64,000 nucleotides of DNA from Linanthus parryae (lineage: Eukaryota > Streptophyta > Magnoliopsida > Ericales > Polemoniaceae). The stretch's first letter is position 1. Each line of letters begins with the position of its first letter. Below, piece by piece: positions 10,187 through 20,760 of the stretch. A program made the position numbers and the translations under genes. Below the pieces are notes generated by a model that was not told the origin of the DNA, made no database searches, and worked only from the letters and a program-made list of their open reading frames with translations. The stretch is from positions 92,911,935-92,975,934 of the forward strand of contig JALGPY010000006.1 of assembly GCA_023055425.1 (NCBI GenBank). Direction: 5' to 3'.

Positions 10187-10576
10187 TAGTCGCAGAAAAT
10201 TGGAAGAGAATGAGAAGAAAAAGCCCTGACTTTCAGCTTAAGTAGGTTGAAAAGGATGAGTCATAAAAGGACTCCGCAATATCTACATGCAAAAATAGAA
10301 TCTTGAAAAATCTTTTTGGGATATTTTAGAAAATTCTTTGAGTAATTCAAATATTATACAGTTATCTAAAAAGATAAGATATAATATTTGATGATCCAAT
10401 TTTTAAAAAAAAATTACAGATATTATCAAGACCTGGAGAGCAATCTCAAGGCCTTGAGATTTTCTGCAGCTTGAGAAACTTCGAAGCTTTGAGCTATACT
10501 TTCAAGGCTTCAGAAAGTATAATCTCAAGGCTTTGAGATTCCAGCACATATACACATATAGGTACTAATACTCCAC
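10111..10576 (-). other. 3' untranslated region of the copia element
   Basis: AT-rich sequence downstream of RNase H. It holds an AG microsatellite (about 10160-10188), a perfect 20-bp palindrome at 10442-10461 with core CTCAAGGCCTTGAG, and a one-mismatch copy at 10521-10540. No gene is supported. Confidence 0.6.
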
Positions 10577-13239
10577 CTAAACCAATGCATCCTTGTTTAA
10601 CATCCCCAATTCAAGCCTTAGAGATGAAAACCTATCATCTTGCAAAGATTTAGTGAAAATATCAGCAATCTGCATTGAAGTAGAGATAAAATTTAAAACA
10701 ACATCACCTTGTTCTGCATGATCTCTAAGGAAATGATGTTTCACATCTATGTGCTTTGTCCTTGAGTGCTGAACTGGATTCTTAGAGATTGAATTAGCAC
10801 TTGTATTGTCACAATGAATTGCCACATTTCTGAAGTTTTAGCCAAGATCTCTAAGTTGCTGATCAATCCATAACACTTCTGAATAGCAAGCACCAGCTGC
10901 AATGTATTCAGCTTCTTCAGTTGATAATGCTACAGAATTTTGCTTTTTGGAATGCCAACTGATCAATGAAGATCCAAGAAATTGAGAGCATCCAGAAGTA
11001 CTTTTCCTGTCTACTTTATAACCTGCAAAATCTGCATCTGAATAGCCACTCAACATAAAATTAGATCTTCTTGGATACCAAAGCCCTAAGTCTCTGGTTC
11101 CATTCAAATATCTAAAAATTCTTTTAACTGCAGTTAGATGACTTTCCTTAGGATCTGCTTGAAATCTAGCACACATACATACACTGAACATAATGTCAGG
11201 TCTGCTAGCAGTTAAATATAATAGTGATCCAATCATACCTCTGTATTCGTTCTGATTCACTCTTACCAGTTGAATATTTGTCTAAAGAGAGTGATGAACT
11301 CATAGGGGTCTTAAGCACCTTGGACTGTGACATATTGTACTTATTCAGTAAGTCCTTGGTATATTTTCCTTGATGCACAAAAATTCGTTTCTTCATTTGT
11401 AATATATGAAGTCCAAGAAAGAAATTCAGTTCACCCACTAGGCTCATCTCAAACTCCCTGCACATCAGACTAGAAAACTCTTTTGAAAGAGCATCATTAG
11501 TAGCACGAAATAATATATCATCTACATAAATCTGAACTACCAACAAATCACTCTGTTGGTGTTTAATGAAAAGAGTTTTGTCAACTAAGCCTCTTCTGAA
11601 ATTGTTTTCAAGTAGAAATTTTGAAAGTCTGTCATACCAAGCCCTTGGAGCTTGTTTTAAACCATAAAGAGCTTTATCCAGTTTATAAACATGATCAGGA
11701 AAATTTTCATCTTCAAAACCAGGAGGTTGTGCTACAAAAACATTTTCTTGTAAATATCCATTTAGAAAAGCACATTTAACATCCATTTGATAAAGCTATA
11801 TGTGATTGTGAGATGCAAATGCAAGAAGTATTCTAATAGCTTCTAACCTGGCAACAGGAGCAAAAGTCTCCTCATAGTCTATACCTTCTTCCTGATTATA
11901 TCCTTGAGCTACCAGTCTGGCTTTATTTCTTACCACTTTGCCATTCTCATCAAGCTTGTTTCTGAATACCCATCTGGTTCCAATAACAGACTTCTCTTTA
12001 GGTCTGGGGACCAGATTCCAAACCTTGTTTCTTTCAAACTCATTCAGCTCACTCTGCATTGCAATAATCCATTATGCATCTTCCAGAGCTTCCTTGGTAT
12101 TCTTAGGCTCAATCAAAGATACAAATGCACTAAAAGCACACAAGTTCTTTAACTGTCCTCTTGTCTGTGTTCCAGTTGATGGATCTGATATAATGTTGTC
12201 AGCTGGATGGTCTGCAAGATACTTAAACTTCTTTCTTGGTACCCAGGAGTATTCTCCTTCAAGGCTTTGAGTCCTTGAAACAGTAGAGGGAGCATCATAG
12301 AAAGTTTCAGCTTCTGTCTCAAGGCTTTGAGATTTTGGTTCAGCAGGAGGTTCAAGGCCTTGAGATTCTGCTGGTTGATTATGTACAACAGTTTTGCCTT
12401 TGTCTTATTTCACAGCATCATCATCTGATTCATGCTTGTTCAAATCTAGATCTGCAAAACTTTCGCTCAGAGAATCCTAGTACTTTCATCAAAAATAACA
12501 TGAATGCTCTCTTCCACAATCTTGGTTTTTCTATTATAAACTCCATAAGCTGTGCTAGTTTGAGAATACCCAATAAATACACCTTCATCACTTCTAGCAT
12601 CAAACTTACCAAGATTGTCTCTACCATTATTATTCACAAAACAGATACAACCAAATGGCTTAAAATAAGAAATAGTAGGCTTTCTCCCTTTAAACAGTTC
12701 ATAGGGAGTCTTTTTCAAAATAGGTCTGATCAAGCATCTATTCAGCACATAATTGGCAGTATTAACAGCTTCTGCCCATAAAAACTTTGGCAAATTACTT
12801 TCAAGCAGCATGGTTCTGGACATATCCTCAAGTGTCCTATTTTTCCTTTCAAATACTCCATTTTGCTGTGGAGTTCTAGGTGCAAAAAAGTTGTGTGAAA
12901 TCCCATGCTTTGCACAAAACAAATCAAATTCATGTCGATCAAACTCTCTACCACGATCACTTCTAATGGATGCAACAGGTAAGTTTTTCAAAGTTTGAAG
13001 TTCTTTGCACAAGTCTAGAAAACTCAGATAAAACTTCATTTTTGTCTCTAATAAACATCACCCAAGTAAATCTAGAATAATCATCAATTATAACAAGCAT
13101 ATACCTCTTACCTTTTGGGGTCTGAACTCTCATAGGACCACACAAGTCCATATGCAGCAATTCTAAGGGTCTAGAAGTACTTACAAAGTTCTTTGGCTTG
13201 AAAGAGCTTCTGGTCTGTTTACCTTGTACACATGCCTTG
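10577..13239 (-). pseudogene. pol: Copia pol, 3' part: integrase, reverse transcriptase, RNase H
   Basis: Successive minus-strand frames encode the integrase core (12467-13239; SDRGREFD, then the Glu of NGVFERKNRT), the reverse-transcriptase N-terminus (11796-12059; [26 protein letters not shown]), the RT core with YVDD (11205-11786), and RNase H (10577-11260; SDADFAGYKVDRKSTSG, then FTKSLQDDRF). In-frame stops and shifts separate these blocks, for example near 12,080, 11,790, 11,230 and 10,830, so no full polyprotein can be made. The 5' continuation of this gene lies at 27,924-28,470, beyond the Tat insertion. Confidence 0.85.
13235..13239. repeat. Target site duplication CCTTG, left copy
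   Basis: CCTTG directly precedes the left Tat LTR and is repeated directly after the right LTR (27924-27928). A perfect 5-bp duplication defines the insertion event inside the copia integrase region. Confidence 0.93.
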
Positions 13240-13865
13240 TGTAGATAGTGCTTTCTGGATAGGAAGTTCCTAGCCACGTGGCGACCATCCAGCACACCAT
13301 AATGTGCTCCACACACACTGGATCACCAGCCGCGCTGATCCACGTGGGGGCTGCGAGACAGGGCCCTCGCATACCACCGCACGGGACTTGTAGGGACTTA
13401 GTGGTTTGGAGGCTAGAGTAAGTCCTGTCGCGCGCGAGCAACAACCAAGCCCGCCCGCGACCCCTAGTAACTGCTTTTGAGAGATTTATGGCACGAGCTT
13501 CATAGACCCGGTCAAACCCGGTCAACCTTGTAACGGTTCCGGTATACGCGGACAACGTGCTGTAACGGTCCCTATATACGCGGACGAACGTGCCGTTGTG
13601 GTTAAGCTAATTAAGCCGCCATTGATGGGCGCATTAACCACACTACAACGGTCACATTCTCTGTTATATATATAGGTCGTTAACCCTTCCATACAAGAAG
13701 GAACACACCTGAAATACGCGAAAGCTCTGCCAAACTCCTGTCTCTCTCTCATACAGTGCTATTGCCTTACTCTCTCCCTACACACAACCCCACACTTCCT
13801 GTGTTATTCCTATCCTCTGCTCTTGGTGTATATTGAGTCCTCTCTGCAGGATTCTCTCGTACACA
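13240..13865 (+). mobile_element. Left (5') LTR of the Tat-type element
   Basis: A 626-bp LTR that begins TGTAGATAGTGC and ends CGTACACA. It matches 27289-27923 almost throughout. It contains two direct copies of TATACGCGGAC 32 bp apart (from 13543 and 13575), each followed by an ACGTGC/CGT-like string, and a TATA box. Minus-strand open frames in it recur in the other LTR simply because the LTRs are copies; they are not genes. Confidence 0.93.
13665..13674 (+). promoter_or_regulatory. TATA box of the Tat 5' LTR
   Basis: TATATATATAGG lies about 190 bp before the LTR end and is conserved at 27723-27732 in the right LTR. It is the likely core promoter for the element RNA. The paired TATACGCGGAC repeats about 90-130 bp upstream are candidate enhancer sites. 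Confidence 0.55.
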
Positions 13866-13867
13866 TT

Positions 13868-13885
13868 TGGTTAACCCGACGTGAA
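13868..13885 (+). other. Putative primer binding site of the Tat element
   Basis: TGGTTAACCCGACG starts two bases after the LTR end, the right place for a primer site beginning with TGG. I could not match it to a particular tRNA, so the call rests on position. Confidence 0.4.
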
Positions 13886-13904
13886 CTTACCATTGCAAGC
13901 AACC

Positions 13905-15680
13905 ATGTCTCATGAAGATGATGTCAGTAACAGATCACCTTCCACGGAGACCACCTCAGGGGAGGAGACCCGCCGTGCTCCTACAGCCACCGGTGAAGCT
14001 CCGACGTTAGAGGCCTTGAACGCCACCATCCAGAACCAGGCAAAGGCTCTCAAAGCTCAATCTGCACAGCTGGAACGGATAATGGCTATCCTGGGGACTC
14101 TCGCCCCAAATCCCGCATTAGCTACCACCGTCTCTCAGGGAGGAGGAGCCTCCACCACTCAAGGATTGGGAGTGTCAACCACGCCACCCAATCCTCACCT
14201 TCAAACTCCACCGACGACTACGCAGCTACCCTCAATTCAGGGGCCAACAGCTTAAATGTTGCCTCTTGCCACTCACACTCGTCAACCTCCAACTTTGGTA
14301 CCCAATCCGGCCTCACAATACCCCCTGCCTCCTCCACCGGCAACGTGGGGCAACGTGAATTCACAATATGCTCCTAGCCCTCCCGCGGCATATGTGTCGC
14401 CTCCGCCTGCAACAACTCCTCCTCCTGCTGCTGGGGGAAGTGCTCCGGAGTGTATGACGTCGCTGCAACGGCGCATAGAAACCATCCTGGCTAATCAACC
14501 GTTCGCGGACACCATCATCCTGAAGCTTGACAATGACCCACCTATTTCACGAGAGATCTATCTCATGCCTAATCATGCTGGGTACAAAGCTCCTAAATGG
14601 GATAAGTTCGAATATGTCAATGGGAACGCTCATGAGCATGTCATGCGTTTCATTGATGTGATGGAGCCATACGGGGCCGATCCCAAGCTGCTGATGCGCG
14701 AGTTCCCGAAATCCCTGGGGAACGTGGCTTACAAGTGGTACAGGACGTTGGAAGCTGGATCCGTAAAGACCTGGGACGACATGGTTCAGAGGTTTTACAC
14801 CAAATTCTTCCAGATGGAAGAAAAGGTGACAATGATTCATCTCTCGCGGATGTATCAGAAGTGCGAGGAGGATGGAGTGACGTTCATCAAGAAGATCAGG
14901 GCCAAGTCCTTGGAATGCAAAGACGTGATACTTGAGAGAAGACTCGTGGAGATATGCCTGCAATGCATGCGAGACGAGTACAAAGGTATGCTTATCAACT
15001 TGCAAACACCTACATTTTCGAAGCTGATCGAATGCACAAAGAATATTGAGCCTATAGTGGAGAGGGAGAAAAAGAGGCATGCTCCTGAGAGATCCCCGAG
15101 CGGGACTACCTTTAAAATTGGGAGGTTCAGCTACAAAAAGGGACGTGAAGCCGAAGTGAATATGGTCTCGCCCCAAAAGAAACCGAAGGTCGCAAATTTT
15201 GATGCACCACCTCTACCATGTTTGGTAGAGGAAGCGAGTGACTTGTGCAAACAATGGCGTAAAGACGGGATCTTGCCGCCGCTTGAAAGGACACCCTCCA
15301 AAGAGGTGGTGAGGGACCCAAAGTGGTGTGAATGTCACGGCAAGGTCATGCATCCCACGACTGACTGTAAGAAGCTCAGAATCATGGTAAGCCAAAAGAT
15401 GAAAAATGGCGAGTTGATTGTCAGCGACCAGAGGAAGGATGTGCGAAACAATCCACTGCCTGCTCACGCGGAGCAAGAGCCGAAGGGCAAAGAGGTTGCC
15501 ATGATCTCGATTATGGACCTCGAAGAGGTTGCAGAGGATGTCCTACCCATCATTGCTGAGATCCACAACGACGAGGACTACAGCATAGACACGGAGGACG
15601 AACGTGCTCAGTGGATGAAGGGGTCGCACGGGCTCAGCAGGTTCTTTGATGAAATGAACTTCTCGGAGAAGTGCCAATGA
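13905..15680 (+). pseudogene. gag: Tat-type gag with one internal stop
   Basis: The ATG at 13905 opens a frame that hits TAA at 14253-14255 and then continues in the same frame to TGA at 15678-15680. The N-terminal part has a coiled-coil-like stretch and a Pro/Thr/Ser-rich region. The capsid domain follows (FEYVNGNAHEHVMRFIDVM, then GNVAYKWYRTL and TWDDMVQRFYTKFF). A zinc-knuckle-like C-x-C-H...H-x4-C string lies near WCECHGKVMHPTTDCKKL. The last bases overlap the protease ATG (15677) as ATGA. Gag would form the element's particle; this copy needs stop suppression to do so. Confidence 0.85.
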
Positions 15681-16510
15681 CAAAGGCGATCCTGAGGATA
15701 GCGGAAGATTACGAGGAAGATATCGTGATCTCCAACGGGAAGGCTGTTAGGGCATCTCGCTCCACAGAAAAGGTCATAACCTTCTCCGCAAGCGACAAGA
15801 AGACAGATGCGAGCCACCAGAAGCCTCTGTATGTAACGGCAGTCATCAATGGTGTGGAGTTCAAAAGAGCATTTGTCGACGGAGGAGCAGCGGTCAACGT
15901 TGTCTCACTCAACACTCTGAAGCTAGCAGGAATCTCGGAGCAGAAGATTGTCAGGCGCCCATCCCCGCTGATGGGATTTGGAAGCGACTCCAGAATGACG
16001 ATCGGATGGATCCGCCTGGGTCTCCAGATCGGTAAAATCAAATGTTCAGCCAAATTCTATGTCATAGATGCGAACACTACATATCACATGATTATAGGTC
16101 GGGCCTGGATTCATCGCTTTGAAGTTGTCCCTTCAACAGCTCACCAAGTGATGAAAGCTATCTGGAATGACAGAATAGTTGAGATACCAGCTTCGATAAA
16201 TCCTTTCAACCTGGATGAAGCGCATCTCACTGAGGCGGTATGGTTCACTGAGATGGCAGATGAGAAAATGTCGGGGCCGTTCAACCGCACTCCTTTGCCT
16301 CGATGGGAGGACATCAAAGATCAGTCACGCGCAGGAGTGATGGTGACAAGAGAGGAGGCCAAAGAAAAGCCGTCTACGCGAGAAGAGGCACCGCGGATTG
16401 CCTACCAGCGAAAGAACTTGTATACTCTGAAAAGGATAGCAAAACATGACCCTGAAGGCAAGGAGATAGAGAGTTTCTACGCCAACGGGAAGAAATGTTA
16501 CCGCATATGA
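15671..16510 (+). CDS. pro: Tat-type aspartic protease region
   Basis: A frame of about 278 codons, shifted from gag; the ATG at 15677 overlaps the gag TGA as ATGA. It has a retropepsin-like fold: active-site region FVDGGAAVNVVSLNTLKLAG, flap-like segments, and hydrophobic MIIGRAWIHRFEVVPS near the middle. Asp-Gly-Gly replaces the usual Asp-Ser/Thr-Gly, as often in Tat elements. It would cleave the Gag-Pol polyprotein. It ends at TGA before the reverse-transcriptase frame begins. Confidence 0.75.
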   Translation: MPMTKAILRIAEDYEEDIVISNGKAVRASRSTEKVITFSASDKKTDASHQKPLYVTAVINGVEFKRAFVDGGAAVNVVSLNTLKLAGISEQKIVRRPSPLMGFGSDSRMTIGWIRLGLQIGKIKCSAKFYVIDANTTYHMIIGRAWIHRFEVVPSTAHQVMKAIWNDRIVEIPASINPFNLDEAHLTEAVWFTEMADEKMSGPFNRTPLPRWEDIKDQSRAGVMVTREEAKEKPSTREEAPRIAYQRKNLYTLKRIAKHDPEGKEIESFYANGKKCYRI

Positions 16511-16522
16511 AGGTGCGCGGGG

Positions 16523-18254
16523 GTGTCCTCACGCGAGCATGGGGATATCCCTGAGCAAATCAATCAAATTGAGCAGGATATGGAGCCAGACAAACCTACG
16601 CCAAGTGTTTTAGAGGAAAAGCTAAAAGAAGCACCCGAATGCATGGAGGACAAACCCAGACCGCAAAAGCAGAAGCTGAAGATGGTATTCTTAAGCCCAA
16701 GTGAAGAAAAGAAGAGGCCATTCTTTCTGAGTGCGGACCTCACAGGCGAGGAGGAGGAAAGATTGCTACAACTTTTGACCGAGTACAAAGATGTGTTCGC
16801 ATGGGAATACGATGGGATGCCCGGTCTGGATACGAGCATCACCATACACCGGTTGGATGTAATTCCAGGATCCAAACCGGTAAAGTACAGCACAAGAAGC
16901 TTTAGGGCGGAGCTCAACGTGAAGATCAAGCAGGAGATTGTCAAACTCCTGGACGCCAAGTTCATCGAGCCAAATCACCATCCTACATGGTTGGCCAACA
17001 TCGTGCCGGTAGTAAAAAATAATGGGCAGCTTCGCATTTGTGTGGACTTCCGAGACCTTAATCGTTTCTGTCCCAAAGATGATTTTCCACTTCCCAACAT
17101 CGAATTACTCATCGATTCGACTGCGGGTCATCGCATGTTCAGCTTCATGGACGGCTTCAGTGGGTACAATCAGATCAAGATGGACCCCGAAGATGCACGA
17201 AAAAACCGCGTTCATCACTCCGGTGGGAGTCTTCAATTACACGGTTATGCCTTTTGGCCTCAAGAACGCGGGCGCAACTTATCAGCGAGCCATGATGGCC
17301 CTGTTCCACGACATGATGCACAAGGAAGTAGAATTATACGTTGACGACTTGGTTGTCAAGTCCAAGGAAGAAGCGGACCACCTGGGGGATTTGCGGAAAG
17401 TGTTCAACAGGTGCAGAAGCTTTCAATTAAAGATGAACCCCATGAAGTGCGCATTCGGAGTTACATCGGGAAAATTCTTGGGATGTGTGGTACATCGTCA
17501 AGGAATAGATCCCGATCCTGCGAAAGTATCGGCCATCACTAGCATGACGGCGCCGCACAACCAAAGTGATTTGAAGACCTTCTTGGGAAAGCTATCCTAC
17601 CTGCGAAGGTTCATCCCGGCAATCGCTGAAATTACCTTCTGCTTCAGTAATCTTCTAAAGAAAGATGCCATATACAACTGGACTACGGAGCATGAAGCTG
17701 CGTTCGGAAAGCTAAAAGACATGTTGACGTCGTCAAAGGTAATGATCGCACCCCAGCTCGGATCACCGCTCCTGCTGTATTTGACGTCGACGAAGAGGTC
17801 TATAGGGGTGCTCTTGGCTTAGGAGTATGAGGGACAAGAGAGGCTGATCTACTACATTTCTCGCATAGTGCAGCCAGCAAAATCAAGGTATACGGACATC
17901 GAGCGTCATTGCCTCGCACTATTCTTTGTAATAGAGAAGTTAAGGCACTATTTCGCTTCGCACAAAGTGGTGATGGTCACAAAGAGTGATCATATACGGT
18001 ATCTTTTGACTCACACTACTCCTGGGGGAAGACTGGAAAAATGGTATATGACCATTTCCCAGTATGACATCACGTGCGTTCGACCCCGGGCAATCAAGTC
18101 GCAAGTGGTGGCGGATTCGCTACGACAGTTCCCTGATAATAATAATGAGCCTGTGATTGAGGAAGAACTGGAGGGACCTGAAATCTACGCTCCATTTCGA
18201 CGGATCGTCAACAAGGAAAGGTGGAGGCATCGGGATAGTCCTGACCAAACCTGA
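16523..18254 (+). pseudogene. pol: Tat-type reverse transcriptase and first RNase H, broken
   Basis: The frame from 16523 holds the RT N-terminal half (LRICVDFRDLNRFCPKDDFP, FMDGFSGYNQIKM). A one-base frameshift near 17,195 moves the rest, including MPFGLKNAGATYQRAM and catalytic YVDD (about 17338-17349), into the next frame. TAG at 17820-17822 interrupts again, and the same frame resumes with an RNase H-like domain up to about 18,200. This first RNase H lacks the usual catalytic Asp residues (LYLTST and TKSDHI at the expected places), which fits the degenerate first RNase H known in Tat elements. Confidence 0.8.
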
Positions 18255-19284
18255 TGGAGAGGTCATACAGATGTCCGCGAAGCTCGACTTCGCAGTTACT
18301 AACAACGAAGCAGAGTATGAAGCTCTCATCGCAGGTCTCCGCGCAGCGAGGGCACTGGAAGTAAGCAACTTGACGGTTATGGGGGACTCCAAACTAATCG
18401 TCAAACAAGCCTCGGGCGAGTATGGTTTGAAGGAGATAAACCTATTGCCCTACCGGACTTTGGTACAGAAGCTGGTGCAACAGTTCTGCGATGTCAGGTA
18501 CGAGCACAAACCAAGGGCTGATAACAGGCATGCTGATGCCTTTGCCACCCTGGGATCCAAGGTTAGTACGGATAAATGTCCCGCGAGAATTTCGATTGAA
18601 GTGCGAACGTCCTCGGCGTTGACAGAGGACGCGTGCGCCGACGAATGCATGGATGATGCGGACTGGAGAAAGTCAATATTGCGTGCCATTGCAGAAGGAA
18701 CGAGCAACGAGACATGGGCGTCCACAAAGGGGTATTGCGTACATGACAACACCCTCTACTACAAAGGCCCTGGCGGAATACTCATGCGATGCGTCTCGGA
18801 GCAGGAGGGACAAGCGCTGTTAGAGAAGATTCACCAACATGCTTGTGGGGAAAGTGAGGTGTCAATCTATCGGAAAGCCCTAAGGTATGGGATTCACTGG
18901 CCGAACATGTCAACGGCCGCAGCATTGATCCAAGGAAATTGCGAGAGTTGCGCATTGATTAAGGACTCTTTATCAATTGCTCTGACCGATGAAGATGTGG
19001 ATTGGAGGAAGCCACTCTTTGACTTTCTCACGCAAGGTATTGTGCCTGAGTCGAGAAAAGAAGCCGAGAAACTAAAGAGAAAAGCAGCACGGTATGTGGT
19101 GCAGGAAAGTATGCTTTGGCGAAGAGGCCACGAGGGAAACCTGCTGCGATGCCTAGACAGCAAGGAAGCACAAGAGGTGATGGACCTCTCTCGTCAAGTA
19201 GAGCATCAGGGAGGTGCGAAGTTCTGCAGACAACTCCTCACAGTCGGTTACTTCTGGCCCACCATGGAAGCAGATTGCCGCTAA
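18157..19284 (+). pseudogene. Second (archaeal-type) RNase H and two integrase zinc-domain modules
   Basis: Residues about 14-130 are an archaeal-type RNase H with visible catalytic positions: Asp in HFDGSS, Glu in NNEAEY, Asp in MGDSKL and Asp in RHADAFA. The rest contains two successive modules of the same plan. Each has a DWRK start, an aromatic/basic middle, an L-x-RC string, and then an integrase-type HHCC pattern. The first spans 18652-18951 and ends NCESC. The second starts about 19000 and runs through a frameshift at about 19,284 to CQEC at 19295-19306. The second copy matches the normal integrase N-terminus; the first appears to be an extra, diverged duplicate. Confidence 0.8.
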
Positions 19285-20224
19285 AGTAAGACAGTGTCAG
19301 GAGTGCCAATTCAAGGGCAACCTAGTGCATGCTCCTGCTGTAGATCTACATGCGTTGGGAACACCGTGGCCGTTCCATACTTGGGCTTTGGATTTTGTTG
19401 GCCTCATCCGACCAACCTCGCACGGGAATCAGTTTATTCTCACCGCGACCGAGTTGTTCACCAAGTGGGTAGAAGCAATACCACTAAAGACAGCAAATGC
19501 GCTCGCTGTAGTCCACTTCATCCAAGAGAACATCATATGCAGGTTTGGCATTCCTAACACAATTCTCTCGGATAATGGTACCCCCTTCGTCAATCGCCAG
19601 GTAGCTGCGAAGCTAGCAGAGTACAACATAAGGCAGATATGCTCTACCCCTTACTACCCGAAAGGGAATGGTCAAGCGGAGGCAACCAACAAGATGCTGT
19701 TGAGAATCTTGAGTAAGATGGTTGCGGACGACCACAAGAAATGGGCTGATTCCTTGAACATAGCCTTATGGGCATATCGAACTTCTCCAAGGAGGCCCAC
19801 AGGAGTCTCGCCATTTCTTTTATGCTATGGAGCTGAAGCTGTGGTACCTGCAGAGGTGAAGACCAACTCTGCAAGATTGGCCTTCCATGCACTATATGAG
19901 AACCAAAGCGATCACGACTTGGTTTTGTTAGAAGAAAAGCGGGAGCAGGCTAAACGGACTAACAAGCGATATCAGGAAAGGATCGCTCGCGCGTATAATA
20001 AGACAGTCCAACGTCGAGATTTCGCAGTTGGGAACCTGGTCTTGCGCGCATCGGATCATTGCATGCGAGAGGCGGCTCATCCGAAATTCGCAGCCAACTG
20101 GGGAGGACCCTTCGAAATCAAAGAAGTTTTTGACAGTGGCTACTGCAACATACAAAGGCTACATGGGACGGCCTCAACCCCAAGTTCAGTCAATATGCGT
20201 TGGATTAAGAAGTATTATCCTTAA
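19285..20224 (+). CDS. Tat-type integrase core and C-terminus
   Basis: This is in a different frame from the preceding block. After the CQEC zinc ligands comes the catalytic core: Asp in WALDFVGLI, Asp in ILSDNGTPF and Glu in GNGQAEATNK. A GPY-like C-terminal region follows (NWGGPFEIKEVF), ending at TAA 20222-20224. The core is undamaged. It would insert element cDNA, but it is separated from RT and RNase H by frameshifts in this copy. Confidence 0.85.
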
Positions 20225-20284
20225 CTCCTTTCATTATATGCGTTAGATTACAATGCCTACTTCGTGCTCTGTATTGCTAAAGAT

Positions 20285-20380
20285 TCATGCATCTTCTCTC
20301 CCATACGAGGGAATTGTAATCTCACCTCTCCCATATGAGAGTGTTCTATAATAAAAGACTTCTCCCAAATGGGAAGAACT
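20285..20380 (+). repeat. Three related short stem-loops
   Basis: Three consecutive inverted repeats, roughly CTCTCCCATACGAGGGA, CTCTCCCATATGAGAG and CTTCTCCCAAATGGGAAG, share the plan CTCCC-ATA/AAT-GGGAG with different degrees of pairing. They lie directly downstream of the integrase stop. Confidence 0.65.
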
Positions 20381-20474
20381 TTATGATTTCAGCTGTCTTT
20401 ATCGCTTTATTTATTTCTTCGTTTCTCAATAGCGAAAGCCCATCCGCCGTAAATGGCAGCATTATGCAAAAATG

Positions 20475-20760
20475 ATCTTAAGTGATCTCTAAGCCTATCT
20501 TCCATGATAGCAGCACTATGATCTTAAGTGATCTCTAAGCCTATCTGCCATGATAGCAACGCTATGATCTTAATTGATCTTTAAGCCTATCTGCCATGAT
20601 AGCAGCACTATGATCTTAAGTGATCTTTAAGCCTATCTGCCGTGATAGCAGCATTATGATCTTAAGTGAACTTTAAGTCTATCTGCCATGATAGCAGCAC
20701 TATGAAAATATGATCTAAAGTGATCTCCAAAGCCTATCTGCCAAGATAGCAGCCGTACTT
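20475..20760 (+). repeat. 46-bp tandem repeat, each unit with a stem-loop
   Basis: Units begin at 20475, 20521, 20567, 20613 and 20659 with an exact 46-bp period; the next begins at 20713 after an 8-bp insertion. Further diverged copies continue to about 20,870. Each unit contains ATCTTAAGTGATCT and the stem-loop CTATCTGCCATGATAG (arms CTATC/GATAG). Amplified tandem repeats in this position are known from Retand elements of the Tat lineage. They are not CRISPR repeats: there are no unique spacers and the context is a retrotransposon. Confidence 0.88.

Noticed and set aside
13181..13752. Minus-strand open frames of 76 and 124 codons, repeated at 27,167-27,810
   Set aside because: The repetition is explained by the two LTRs being copies; no independent evidence of coding.
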